From NCBI GenBank assembly GCA_020442465.1, contig JAGRJY010000160.1, forward strand, positions 124,001 through 188,000: DNA of 64,000 bases. Reading direction: 5' to 3'. This DNA comes from Lysobacterales bacterium. Lineage in GTDB: Bacteria; Pseudomonadota; Gammaproteobacteria; Xanthomonadales; Xanthomonadaceae. Below, one piece after another: positions 34,462 through 43,507 of the stretch. Numbering within the stretch: the stretch's first letter is position 1; each line of letters starts with the position of its first letter. The notes under the pieces are model-generated. The model searched no databases. It saw only the letters and a program-made list of their open reading frames with translations, and had not been told where the DNA came from. The position numbers and the translations under genes were made by a program.

Positions 34462-36356
34462 ACCTGGCCAACTGGGTCGGGCGCATCCACCCGCGTATCG
34501 CCGTGGTGTTGCACGACCTCGCCATGGTCTGGCTTTCCTGGGTGCTCGCCAGCCGACTGCGCTGGTCGCTGATGCCCTGGCCGCGCGAGACGCCCTGGTG
34601 GAGCGAAGAGGTGGCACTCGTCCTGTGTGCCCAGGCACTGGTGTTCTGGTGGACCGGCCTGTACCGGGGCTTGTGGCGCTTCGCCAGCCTGCCGGACCTG
34701 TGGAACATCGGTCGCGCTGCGGTCGTCGGGACGTTGACCGTGACCCTCGCGCTGTTCCTGTTCAGCCGACTCGAAGACGTGCCGCGTGGCGTGCTTGCGC
34801 TGTATCCGATCTTCCTGTTCTTTGCGCTGGGCGTGCCGCGCATGGCCTATCGCTATTGGAAGGACAGCCGCAATCAGGGCGTGGACCGCTCGCGCCAGCG
34901 TCGTGTGCTGATCCTCGGCGCGGGCAGCGCGGGCGAGACCCTGGTGCGCGATCTCAAGCGCGAGTCGCTGCTCAGCCCGGTGGGTTTCCTGGACGACAGC
35001 CGTGCCCTGCGCGGCGCCCGCGTGCACGGCGTGCCGGTGCTCGGCGAGATCTCCAGACTGCCTGAGATCGCTCGAGGCGTCGCCGCGGAGATGGTGCTGA
35101 TCGCGATGCCTACCGCCACCAACCAGCAGATGCAGCGCGTGGTCGAGCTGTGTGAGTCGATCGGCATCGCGTTCCGCACCGTGCCGCGCCTGCAGGACGT
35201 GGTCGAGGGCAAGGCCAGCTTCACCGCGCTCAAGGAAGTGGCGATCGAAGACCTGCTCGGGCGCGATCCGGTTTCACTGGACTGGTCTGCGATCCGTCTC
35301 TCGATCCAGGGCAGAAGGGTGCTGGTGACTGGCGGGGGCGGCTCGATCGGCAGCGAGCTCTGCAGACAGGTGGCCCGTCTGGGTGTCCAGCAATTGGTGG
35401 TGCTGGAACTCTCCGAGTACAACCTCTATCGCGTCGAGCAGGAACTGGGCGAGGAATTTCCGCAGCTTGATCTGGTTTGCGTGCTCGGCGACGCCGGTGA
35501 CGTCGCCCTGGTCGATCGCGCGCTGGCCGAGTACGCCGTGCAGTTGGTCTTCCATGCCGCGGCGTTCAAGCACGTGCCGCTGCTGCAGCGACAGCTTCGC
35601 GAGGCCATGCGCAATAACGTGCTGGCCACCCACACGCTGGCGAGCTGCTGTGCACGCCGAGGTGTTGAACGCTTCATCCTGGTGTCGACCGACAAGGCCG
35701 TGAATCCGGCGAACGTGATGGGGGCTAGCAAGCGGCTGGCGGAAATCGCCTGCCAGGCGGTATTCGAGCCCACGTCCACACGTTTCGTCACCGTGCGATT
35801 CGGCAACGTGCTGGGCTCGGCAGGCAGTGTCGTGCCGCTGTTCCGCCAGCAAATCCGTCGTGGCGGGCCGGTCACTGTCACCGATCCGGATATCACGCGC
35901 TACTTCATGACGATTCCCGAGGCCTGCCAGCTGATTCTGCAGGCCATGACGCTGGGCGAGGGCGGCGAGGTGTTTGCGCTCGATATGGGCGAGCCGGTTC
36001 GAATCCGCTATCTGGCGGAGCAGATGATCCTTCTCGCCGGCAAGGTGCCTGGCCGCGACATCCAGATCGAATACACCGGGCTGCGTCCGGGTGAAAAGAA
36101 GTTCGAGGAACTGTTTCATCCGCAGGAGGACTACCAGACCACCAGCCACCCGAAGATCTGGCGCGCCCAGTCTCGCGCGGTCCACGGCGAGCGCCTCGGT
36201 CGCGCCATCGAAGACATGCGCGGCTGGATCGCGCGATACGAAGAGCAACATCTCGACGCTATGCTGCGCGACTGGGTGCCCGAACTCGCCGAATCGGTCG
36301 TGGCGTCCGAAACATCGGCACTCGAAGGTGCCATCCAGGGACAGGAGAACGCTTGA
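34458..36356 (+). CDS. Membrane NDP-sugar 4,6-dehydratase (WbpM/CapD-like)
   Basis: Protein of 632 residues. Four N-terminal TM helices (about residues 10-125) lead to a first Rossmann domain (LGAGSAGETLVRDLK) and a catalytic SDR domain with TGGGGSIGSELCRQ from residue 291. The active-site region STDKAVNPANVMGASKR has Met421 in place of Tyr and Lys425, as in WbpM and FlaA1-related dehydratases. It likely converts UDP-GlcNAc to the 4-keto-6-deoxy sugar used for O-antigen. ATGA overlap with the upstream transferase and TGATG overlap with galU indicate one operon. Confidence 0.94.
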   Translation: MNLANWVGRIHPRIAVVLHDLAMVWLSWVLASRLRWSLMPWPRETPWWSEEVALVLCAQALVFWWTGLYRGLWRFASLPDLWNIGRAAVVGTLTVTLALFLFSRLEDVPRGVLALYPIFLFFALGVPRMAYRYWKDSRNQGVDRSRQRRVLILGAGSAGETLVRDLKRESLLSPVGFLDDSRALRGARVHGVPVLGEISRLPEIARGVAAEMVLIAMPTATNQQMQRVVELCESIGIAFRTVPRLQDVVEGKASFTALKEVAIEDLLGRDPVSLDWSAIRLSIQGRRVLVTGGGGSIGSELCRQVARLGVQQLVVLELSEYNLYRVEQELGEEFPQLDLVCVLGDAGDVALVDRALAEYAVQLVFHAAAFKHVPLLQRQLREAMRNNVLATHTLASCCARRGVERFILVSTDKAVNPANVMGASKRLAEIACQAVFEPTSTRFVTVRFGNVLGSAGSVVPLFRQQIRRGGPVTVTDPDITRYFMTIPEACQLILQAMTLGEGGEVFALDMGEPVRIRYLAEQMILLAGKVPGRDIQIEYTGLRPGEKKFEELFHPQEDYQTTSHPKIWRAQSRAVHGERLGRAIEDMRGWIARYEEQHLDAMLRDWVPELAESVVASETSALEGAIQGQENA

Positions 36357-37255
36357 TGTTCAAGGTGCGCAAGGCGGTATTTCCGGTGGCGGGTCTGGGA
36401 ACCCGGTTTCTGCCGGCGACGAAGACGGTGCCGAAGGAAATGTTGCCGATCGTTGACCGGCCGCTGATCCAATACGCGGTGGACGAGGCGATCGAGGCGG
36501 GGTGCGACACACTGGTGTTCGTGACCAATCGCTACAAGCATGCGGTGGCCGACTATTTCGACAAGGCCTACGAACTCGAGCAGAAGCTGGAAAAATCCGG
36601 CAAGACCGAACTGCTGGCGATGATCCGGGATGTGCTGCCGGCCGACGTCCGCGCCGTATTCGTGACCCAGGCGGAAGCGCTCGGCCTCGGTCACGCGGTG
36701 ATGTGCGCCGAGCCGGTCGTGGGCAATGAGCCGTTCGCCGTGCTGCTTCCGGACGACCTCATCTGGAACAACCGCCTGGGGTCCACGGGCCGCGGAGCAC
36801 TCGGACAGATGGTCGACATCGCCCATCGCGATCGCAGCAGTGTCATCGCCGTGCAGGATGTCCCGCGCGAGCAGACCGGCAGCTACGGCATCGTTGACGT
36901 GAATGGCGTCACCGACAACCCCGCGGATATCCGCGGTATGGTCGAGAAGCCGCATCCCGAAGTGGCGCCGAGTACTCGGGCCGTGGTGGGGCGGTATGTG
37001 CTCAGCCCGAGGATTTTCGAACTGCTGCACCAGACACGCCCGGGCAAGGGCGGCGAGATCCAGCTCACCGATGCCATCGCCGCGCTGCTGGGCGAGGAGC
37101 GCGTGCAGGCCTATGAGTTCGAGGGGCGTCGCTTCGACTGTGGCAGTCGCGTCGGTCTGGTCGAAGCCACCATCCAGTTCGCGCTCGATCACGATGACCT
37201 CGCGGGACCGGTGCGGGCCTATCTCGAGCAGGCGCTGGCCGAACCGCGGCGCTAG
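36356..37255 (+). CDS. galU: UTP-glucose-1-phosphate uridylyltransferase
   Basis: Enzyme of 299 residues making UDP-glucose. The nucleotide-binding start KAVFPVAGLGTRFLPATKT is complete, and so are VLLPDDLI and GRYVLSPRIFELL, followed by GGEIQLTDAI. ACAGGAG lies 9 bp before ATG 36356; a TTG one codon earlier is less likely. It closes the envelope glycan operon that begins with lapA. Confidence 0.96.
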   Translation: MFKVRKAVFPVAGLGTRFLPATKTVPKEMLPIVDRPLIQYAVDEAIEAGCDTLVFVTNRYKHAVADYFDKAYELEQKLEKSGKTELLAMIRDVLPADVRAVFVTQAEALGLGHAVMCAEPVVGNEPFAVLLPDDLIWNNRLGSTGRGALGQMVDIAHRDRSSVIAVQDVPREQTGSYGIVDVNGVTDNPADIRGMVEKPHPEVAPSTRAVVGRYVLSPRIFELLHQTRPGKGGEIQLTDAIAALLGEERVQAYEFEGRRFDCGSRVGLVEATIQFALDHDDLAGPVRAYLEQALAEPRR

Positions 37256-37367
37256 GCCACACGGTCGCGCGAAGGGATTTCGCCATGCGATGGCGTGATG
37301 CGACGGCACGATCAGTGGGCAGACGCCAAGCGCCCTGAAGGCAAATCCCGAAGCGCGTGCCGACGGA

Positions 37368-37373
37368 TAGAAT
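37368..37373 (+). promoter_or_regulatory. Putative -10 box of the FAD oxidoreductase gene
   Basis: TAGAAT (5/6 of consensus) in the context GATAGAATGTGC, 30 bp before the chosen ATG. No clear -35 element. Confidence 0.35.
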
Positions 37374-37403
37374 GTGCCCCCCGACCCTGTCCGCGTGAGG
37401 CGC

Positions 37404-38699
37404 ATGCAGGACGCCACAGCGACCTACTACCGTTCGACCCTCGGTGAGGCATCGAGCGGCGCGGCCAGCCTGTCGGACAACGTCGAGACGCGCGTGTGCG
37501 TGGTGGGCGGCGGCTTTGCCGGTCTTAACACGGTGCTTGGTCTGGCCGAGCGCGGCATGCGCGATGTGGTGTTGCTTGAGGGCTCGGAGATCGCCCACGG
37601 GGCGTCCGGACGCAATGGCGGATTCGTATTTGGCGGGTTTTCCCTCGGTCCGGGGAAGCTGGCTGCCGGCCTCGGGGCGGAAACGGCCCGGGCGATGTAT
37701 CGCGGCACGGTCGACGCGGTCGATCTGATCCGACGACGCTGCCACGAACTGTCGATCGACTGTGACCTGGTCGATGAGGGTGTGTACTGGGCCCACTGGT
37801 TTCGCGACCCTGGCCCGATGCTGCGTTTCCGTGACGCCCTGGCCTCGGGATTCGGCCAGCACTGGGACTGGATCGAGCCCGAATCGTTCCGCGGCATGGT
37901 TCGAAGTCGGCGCTATCACGGCGCGCTGTTCGAACGTAACGCGATGCACTTCCATCCGCTCAAGTACGCGCTGGGACTGGCTCGGGCATGCGTGGCGGCT
38001 GGCGTGCGCGTGTTCGAACACGCTCCGGCCACCGCGATCCACCGCGATGGACAGGGCTGGCGCGTCCAGTCCGGCGAACACGTGGTGCGATGCGAACAGG
38101 TCGTGCTGGCCTGCGGCGGCTATCTGGCTGGACTGCGTCAGGCGGTGGACGCGAGCGTCCTGCCGATCGCCACTTATGTGCTGGTGACCGAGCCGCTCGG
38201 TGCGCGCATGGGAGACGTACTGGGCACGCGTTCGGCCATCTACGACTCGCGTTTTGCCTTCGACTACTACCGCCCGCTGATCGACAGCCGGCTTTTGTGG
38301 GGAGGGCGGATCTCCATTCGCGACCGCAGCCCGCTCGAAGTCGAGCGTCTGCTGCGCCGCGATCTTCTGCGTGTATATCCGCAGTGCGAGGGGATTGGCA
38401 TCGACTTCGCCTGGTCGGGTCTGATGAGTTACGCGCGCCACGAAATGCCGCAACTGGCCAACCCGGAGCCGGGACTCTGGGTGGCCCAGGCATTCGGCGG
38501 CCACGGCGTCGCGCCGACGACCCTGGCCGGCGAAGTGCTGGCCGCGCGGATTCTGGACGACCACCCCCTGTGGGCGCCCTGGCAACGCTATGGCCTGGTC
38601 TCGGCATTCAAGCCGTTGGGGCTTTGGGCGGCCCAGCTGAACTATTGGTGGTTGCAGGCCCGGGACGCCTGGCACGAACGCATGGATAGATTGCGATGA
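37404..38699 (+). CDS. FAD-dependent amine/amino-acid oxidoreductase (PuuB/DadA-like)
   Basis: Protein of 431 residues of the DAO superfamily. The ADP-binding motif VVGGGFAGLNT is at about residues 33-43, and ASGRNGGFVFGG is the flavin-pyrophosphate region typical of gamma-glutamylputrescine oxidoreductases. The C-terminal part has WSGLMSYARHEMPQL and FGGHGVAPTTLAGE. Likely substrates are secondary amines or D-amino acids; this cannot be fixed from sequence. ATG 37404 with GTGAGG upstream is preferred to a GTG 30 bp earlier. No other polyamine genes are near. Confidence 0.85.
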   Translation: MQDATATYYRSTLGEASSGAASLSDNVETRVCVVGGGFAGLNTVLGLAERGMRDVVLLEGSEIAHGASGRNGGFVFGGFSLGPGKLAAGLGAETARAMYRGTVDAVDLIRRRCHELSIDCDLVDEGVYWAHWFRDPGPMLRFRDALASGFGQHWDWIEPESFRGMVRSRRYHGALFERNAMHFHPLKYALGLARACVAAGVRVFEHAPATAIHRDGQGWRVQSGEHVVRCEQVVLACGGYLAGLRQAVDASVLPIATYVLVTEPLGARMGDVLGTRSAIYDSRFAFDYYRPLIDSRLLWGGRISIRDRSPLEVERLLRRDLLRVYPQCEGIGIDFAWSGLMSYARHEMPQLANPEPGLWVAQAFGGHGVAPTTLAGEVLAARILDDHPLWAPWQRYGLVSAFKPLGLWAAQLNYWWLQARDAWHERMDRLR

Positions 38700-38708
38700 G
38701 CGGGCGGT

Positions 38709-38762
38709 CCGCCCTTTGTGCCGGGCGATCGGCATGGCGGCAACTCCGGCATGAAAGGGCGG
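38709..38762 (+). repeat. Large imperfect hairpin between oxidoreductase and DDAH genes
   Basis: CCGCCCTTT (38709-38717) pairs with AAAGGGCGG (38754-38762). Inside, TGCCGG (38719-38724) pairs with CCGGCA (38746-38751). Together they form a 15-bp two-part stem. It starts 10 bp after the oxidoreductase stop. It could be a terminator lacking a U tract, or a REP-like element. Confidence 0.5.
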
Positions 38763-38856
38763 GGGACCGCATGCGGATCGACCACCCCGATGGGGCGCAG
38801 CGCGGAACGCGTCACCGGTACGGTCGCGCAAGCCTGTTTCAGCGGAGAGTGAAATC

Positions 38857-39639
38857 GTGAACTACCAAGCCTGGGTCAGGCCGGTCAGCGCCTCGCTGGC
38901 TCATTGCGAATTGTCCTTCGTGGACCGCGATACACCCGATGTCTCTCTCGCCGTGCGCCAGCATCAGACGTACGTTGAAGCGCTCCGTCAGCTGGGCTGC
39001 ATCGTCCACACACTTCCAGCGCTCGACGCGCAGCCCGATGCGGTGTTCGTCGAGGACACTGCGATCATTGTGGACGAGCTTGCCGTCATCACCCGGCCCG
39101 GTGCAGAATCGCGTCGCGCGGAATCGGCGAGCACGCGGCAAGCGCTTGCTGCGCACATGCCCGTGGTCGAGATGTGTGCACCGGCCACCCTGGACGGCGG
39201 CGACGTCCTGCGCATCGGGCGCACCCTGTTCGTCGGTCAGTCAGCCCGCACGAATGCCGACGGCCATGCGCAGCTCGCGACGCTTGTTGAACCGCTCGGC
39301 TACGACGTGGTGGCCATGCAGACCCGCGACTGCCTGCATCTCAAGTCGGCCGCGACCGAAGTGGCTGAGGGTGTCGTGCTGGTGCAGCCGGCGTGGTTGG
39401 CCGACGAGGCTCTGCAGCGACTGGCAAGCCGGTATCGGCTTGTCGAAGTCGACCCGAGCGAGCCGCATGCCGCGAACACGGTGCGACTGGGTGGTTCGGT
39501 GATTCATCCGGACTGCTTCCCGCACACCACGGCCAGATTGCGCGACCTCGATATCCAGGTGCTGACCGTCGACGTGAGCGAGCTGCAGAAGGCCGAAGGT
39601 GCCGTGACCTGCTGCAGTTTGATCCGGCGCTCGGATTGA
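38857..39639 (+). CDS. Dimethylarginine dimethylaminohydrolase-type amidinotransferase-fold hydrolase
   Basis: Protein of 260 residues of the guanidine-modifying superfamily. Catalytic positions are visible: Glu66-Asp67 (VFVEDTA), Asp113/Asp116 in LDGGDVL, His161 (CLHLKS) and Cys252 in GAVTCCSL. Length and motifs fit bacterial DDAH, which splits methylarginines into citrulline and methylamine. An arginine deiminase-like role on another guanidino compound is possible. The GTG start has GCGGAGAG upstream. It is converging with the thiolase gene. Confidence 0.88.
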   Translation: MNYQAWVRPVSASLAHCELSFVDRDTPDVSLAVRQHQTYVEALRQLGCIVHTLPALDAQPDAVFVEDTAIIVDELAVITRPGAESRRAESASTRQALAAHMPVVEMCAPATLDGGDVLRIGRTLFVGQSARTNADGHAQLATLVEPLGYDVVAMQTRDCLHLKSAATEVAEGVVLVQPAWLADEALQRLASRYRLVEVDPSEPHAANTVRLGGSVIHPDCFPHTTARLRDLDIQVLTVDVSELQKAEGAVTCCSLIRRSD

Positions 39640-39689
39640 CTTCCGTCTGGCGGCAATGAAAGCGCGGCGCTGAATCGTTTCGTTCAGTA

Positions 39690-39723
39690 CGACGCGGGCT
39701 CGAATTTTCGATGGCCCGCGTCG
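39690..39723. terminator. Bidirectional hairpin between DDAH and thiolase genes
   Basis: CGACGCGGGC pairs with GCCCGCGTCG as a perfect 10-bp stem. Within it TCGA-ATTT-TCGA extends the helix, with a TG bulge. It sits between two converging stop codons. Confidence 0.6.
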
Positions 39724-39734
39724 CCGAAGCGGGG

Positions 39735-40946
39735 TCAGAGGCGTTCGAAGATGCCAGCCGCCCCCATGCCGGTGCCGATGCACATGGTCACCATGCCGTA
39801 CTTCTGTTGGGTGCGCTGCAGCCCGTGCACCAGCGTGGCCGCCCGGATGGCGCCAGTCGCCCCCAGTGGGTGACCCAGCGCGATCGCGCCGCCCAGCGGG
39901 TTGACCTTGGACGGATCGAGCTGACTGTCGCGAATGACCGCCAATGCCTGGGCGGCGAAGGCCTCGTTGAGTTCGATCCAGTCGAGCTGATCCTTGCTCA
40001 GTCCGGCCAGCTTCAGGGCTTTGGGAATGGCCTCGATCGGGCCAATGCCCATCACCTCGGGGCGAACCCCGGCGACGGCAAAACTGACGAATCGCGCCAG
40101 CGGCGTGAGGCCGTAGTCCTTGATGGCCTGCTCGGAAGCGAGCATGACCGCGCCGGCACCGTCGGACATCTGTGACGCATTGCCCGCCGTCACCGAGCCA
40201 CCGGCGCGGAACACCGGGCGAAGCTTCGCCAGGCCTTCGAGCGTGGTGTCGGGGCGCGGCCCTTCATCGGTATCGACCAGCAACTGCTGCAGTCGAATCG
40301 TGTTGCCACCCGGATCGGGCAGGTGGGCGGTCACCTCGTAGGGGGTGATCTCGGCCTTGAAATGGCCGGCCTGGATCGCCGCGATGGCCTTTTGGTGCGA
40401 GGCCAGGGCGAACGCATCCTGGTCTTCACGCGAGACCTTCCATTCCTCGGCGACCTTCTCCGCGGTGATGCCCATGCCGAACGCGATGTTGACGTGATCG
40501 TCGTTGAATACCTTGGGGCTCATCGCGACCTTGTGGCCCATCATCGGCACCATCGACATCGACTCGGTGCCGCCGGCCAGCATCAGGTCGGCCTCGCCCA
40601 GACGGATCTTGTCGGCCGCCAGGGCAATCGCCTGTACGCCCGACGAGCAGAAGCGGTTGATGGTCTGCGCCGCCACCGAGTTCGGCAATCCGGCCAGCAG
40701 CACACCGATGCGCGCCACATTCATGCCTTGCTCGCCCTCGGGCATGGCGCAGCCGATCACCGCATCGTCGATGCGCGAGAGGTCGATGCCAGGCGACTGC
40801 GCGACCACGGCCTTGAGCACGTGCGCGAGCATTTCGTCCGGACGGGTGTTGCGGAACACGCCGCGCGGCGCCTTGCCAACCGGCGTGCGGGTGGCGGCGA
40901 CGATGTAGGCGTCCTGGACTTGCTTGTTCGAAGCGGGCTTACTCAT
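39735..40946 (-). CDS. Acetyl-CoA C-acyltransferase (thiolase, FadA/FadI-type)
   Basis: Beta-oxidation thiolase of 403 residues. The nucleophile is Cys100 (NRFCSSGVQ); the second pair is His359 (GHPLGATG) and Cys389 (CIGTGMG). NEAFAAQALAVI completes the set. It cleaves 3-ketoacyl-CoA to acetyl-CoA and a shortened acyl-CoA. GGAG lies 8 bp before the ATG. It follows the FadB-like gene on the same strand after a 164-bp gap containing two hairpins, so it is likely the third gene of the TetR-led operon. Confidence 0.95.
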   Translation of the reverse strand: MSKPASNKQVQDAYIVAATRTPVGKAPRGVFRNTRPDEMLAHVLKAVVAQSPGIDLSRIDDAVIGCAMPEGEQGMNVARIGVLLAGLPNSVAAQTINRFCSSGVQAIALAADKIRLGEADLMLAGGTESMSMVPMMGHKVAMSPKVFNDDHVNIAFGMGITAEKVAEEWKVSREDQDAFALASHQKAIAAIQAGHFKAEITPYEVTAHLPDPGGNTIRLQQLLVDTDEGPRPDTTLEGLAKLRPVFRAGGSVTAGNASQMSDGAGAVMLASEQAIKDYGLTPLARFVSFAVAGVRPEVMGIGPIEAIPKALKLAGLSKDQLDWIELNEAFAAQALAVIRDSQLDPSKVNPLGGAIALGHPLGATGAIRAATLVHGLQRTQQKYGMVTMCIGTGMGAAGIFERL

Positions 40947-41013
40947 TGCGATGCTCCACTATGGATTCGCGAAGTGCCGGGGAGCGAGGCCCCCAGCACA
41001 GGGATGTGCTGGC

Positions 41014-41071
41014 GCGCCATCACCGGAGGGATGGCGCGGCTGACGGCGAGAACGACGCTTTTCGCCGTCAG
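41014..41071 (-). repeat. Tandem hairpins between the fadB-like and thiolase genes
   Basis: Two stem-loops occur in the intercistronic gap: GCGCCATC/GATGGCGC (41014-41021 with 41030-41037) and CTGACGGCGA/TCGCCGTCAG (41040-41049 with 41062-41071). Neither has a U tract. They may adjust the relative amounts of the two mRNAs. Confidence 0.5.
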
Positions 41072-41110
41072 CGAAGAAGTTGCGGCAGGATGCCCAATCC
41101 TCTTCAAGAG

Positions 41111-43480
41111 TCAGTTCCTGAGCGGTTTGCCGGTCTTGAGCGTGTGCATGATGCGTTCCTGCGTCTTGGGCATCTGTGCCAACGCCACGAAGTGTTCGCG
41201 CTCGAGGCGCAGCAGCCAGTCCTCGTCGACCAGCGTGCCGCGATCGACGGCGCCGCCGCACAGTACGGTGGCGATACGCGAGGAGACCTCATAGTCGTGC
41301 TCGGAGATGAAACGTCCCTCGAGCATGTTCACCAGCATCATCTTGAAGGTGGCGATGCCGACATCTCCGGCGACAGGAATCTGCCGGGCCGGCATCGGCG
41401 GACGATAGCCGGACTCCGAGAGCGCACGCACCTGGGCCTTCGCCACGTGCAACAGTTCGTGGGCGTGGAACACAACGTTGTCGCCCTGGCGGAGCAGTTT
41501 GAGGTCTTTGGCCTCGAGAGCCGAAGTCGAGACCTTGCCCATGGCGACTGCCTCGAAATAGGGCTTGAGCCCGGCGAACACGTCGCCGCCGGCGCCCACC
41601 TCCAGACCCACCCGGGTGGCGATTTCCTTCAGGCCGCCGCCTGCTGGCAGCAGGCCGACGCCCGCCTCGACCAGTCCGACGTAGCTCTCGAGTGCCGCTA
41701 CCGTGCGTGCGGAGTGCATCTGGAATTCGCAGCCGCCGCCCAGCGCCATGCCGCGAACTGCCGCCACCACCGGCACGAGCGCGTACTTGATGCGTTGGCT
41801 GGTGCCCTGGAACGTGGCGACCATCGCCTCGAATTCGTCCACCTTGCCGGCCTGCAGCGAAGCCATGGCGCCGGACAGATCGGCGCCGGCCGAGAACGGC
41901 TCTTTGTTCTGCCACAGGACCAGTCCGGTGAACTGCTTCTCGGCGATCTCGATCGCCTGCTGGATGCCGGCCAGGACGCCGTCCGACACGGTGTTCATCT
42001 TGGTCTTGAAGCCGAGCACGGCGACACCGTCGCCGTCGTGCCAGCAACGCACGGCATCGGTTTCGAACACCGTCTCGCCGTTGCCGTAAACCTCTCCCAG
42101 CACCGGGTCCGGGAAGCGCTGTCGGCAGTACACGGCGAGGCTGGAGCGAGGCATCTGCTTGCCGCTCGCCGGAGCGAAGCTGCCCTCGGCGCTGTGTACG
42201 CCCTCGCGGCCATCGGTGGCCCAGGCGGGAAGGGTGCTCGGACTCATCGCCTTGCCAGCCGCGATGTCTTCGGCGATCCAGGCCGCGATTTGCTGCCAGC
42301 CAGCCGCCTGCCAGGTCTCGAAGGGCCCCTGCTGCCATCCGTAGCCCCAGCGGATCGCCAGATCGACGTCGCGCGCCGTGTCCGCGATGTCGCTGAGGTG
42401 GAACGAAGTGTAGTGGAAAAGGTCACGGAAGCAGGCCCACAGGAACTGCGCCTGCTTGTGCTCCGAGGCGCGGAGTCGGGCGAACTTCTCGGCCGGATTC
42501 CTGAGCTTGAGAATCTCCAGCACTTCGGGCGCAACCTCGGCTGCCGCCGGTCGATAGTCCTGCTTGCCCAGGTCGAGCACGACGATTTCCTTGCCGCGCT
42601 TCATGAACACGCCCGCGCCCGTTTTCTGCCCGAGCGCACCCTTGCCGATCAGGGCCTGCAGCCAGGCCGGTGCCTTGAAGTACGCGTGCCAAGGATCTTC
42701 CGGTAGCGTGTCGGCCATGGTCTTGATGACGTGGGCCATGGTGTCGAGACCGACCACGTCCGCGGTGCGGTAGGTGGCCGACTTGGGGCGTCCGAGCAAC
42801 GGTCCGGTCAGTGCATCGACTTCGTCGAAACCCATGCCGAACTGTTCGGTGTGGTGCATCACCGCCAGCATCGAGAACACGCCGATGCGATTGCCGATGA
42901 AGTTCGGCGTGTCCTTGGCGTAGACCACGCCCTTGCCGAGCGTCGTCGTGAGGAAGGTCTCAAGACCCTCGAGCACGCCGCGGTCTGTGTTGCGGCAGGG
43001 GATCAGCTCGGCGAGATGCATGTAGCGCGGCGGATTGAAAAAATGCACGCCGCAGAAGCGCGGCTGCACCTCGGCCGGCAAGGTGTCGGCCATGGCGTTG
43101 ATCGACAGCCCGGACGTGTTCGAGGCCACCACCGCGTGCGGCGCGATGTGCGGCCCGATCTTCCGGTACAGGTCGAGCTTCCACTCCATGCGCTCAGCGA
43201 TGGCCTCGATGATCAGATCGCAACCCTGGAGCTGATCCAGATGCTGGTCATAGTTGGCTGCCGTGATGGCCCCCTGGAGCGACTTGCTGGCGAAGGGGGC
43301 GGGCGAGAGCTTGGCCAGCCCGGCGATCGCCTTGTTGACGATACCGTTGGGGTTGCCTTCCTTGGCGGCAAGATCGAACAGGATGGTATCGACGCCGGCA
43401 TTGGTGAGGTGGGCGGCAATCTGCGCGCCCATGACGCCCGCGCCGAGGATGGCGACGCGACGGATGGAAAGCTGTCCCAT
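41111..43480 (-). CDS. 3-hydroxyacyl-CoA dehydrogenase / enoyl-CoA hydratase fusion
   Basis: Bifunctional beta-oxidation enzyme of 789 residues. The dehydrogenase half comes first: NAD motif ILGAGVMGAQIAAHL at residues 11-25, then SNTSGLSI and GVHFFNPPRYMHL. The crotonase-fold hydratase half is C-terminal, with SAGADLSGAM and VRGMALGGGCEFQMH. This order is reversed relative to Escherichia coli FadB and matches the FadN/FadB2-type fusion. GGAG precedes the ATG by 7 bp. It lies 27 bp downstream of a PsrA-like regulator and upstream of a thiolase, forming a complete fatty-acid degradation module except for acyl-CoA dehydrogenase and ligase. Confidence 0.95.
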   Translation of the reverse strand: MGQLSIRRVAILGAGVMGAQIAAHLTNAGVDTILFDLAAKEGNPNGIVNKAIAGLAKLSPAPFASKSLQGAITAANYDQHLDQLQGCDLIIEAIAERMEWKLDLYRKIGPHIAPHAVVASNTSGLSINAMADTLPAEVQPRFCGVHFFNPPRYMHLAELIPCRNTDRGVLEGLETFLTTTLGKGVVYAKDTPNFIGNRIGVFSMLAVMHHTEQFGMGFDEVDALTGPLLGRPKSATYRTADVVGLDTMAHVIKTMADTLPEDPWHAYFKAPAWLQALIGKGALGQKTGAGVFMKRGKEIVVLDLGKQDYRPAAAEVAPEVLEILKLRNPAEKFARLRASEHKQAQFLWACFRDLFHYTSFHLSDIADTARDVDLAIRWGYGWQQGPFETWQAAGWQQIAAWIAEDIAAGKAMSPSTLPAWATDGREGVHSAEGSFAPASGKQMPRSSLAVYCRQRFPDPVLGEVYGNGETVFETDAVRCWHDGDGVAVLGFKTKMNTVSDGVLAGIQQAIEIAEKQFTGLVLWQNKEPFSAGADLSGAMASLQAGKVDEFEAMVATFQGTSQRIKYALVPVVAAVRGMALGGGCEFQMHSARTVAALESYVGLVEAGVGLLPAGGGLKEIATRVGLEVGAGGDVFAGLKPYFEAVAMGKVSTSALEAKDLKLLRQGDNVVFHAHELLHVAKAQVRALSESGYRPPMPARQIPVAGDVGIATFKMMLVNMLEGRFISEHDYEVSSRIATVLCGGAVDRGTLVDEDWLLRLEREHFVALAQMPKTQERIMHTLKTGKPLRN

Positions 43481-43507
43481 GCAAGACTCCAGAGAAGGGT
43501 GGATCGA

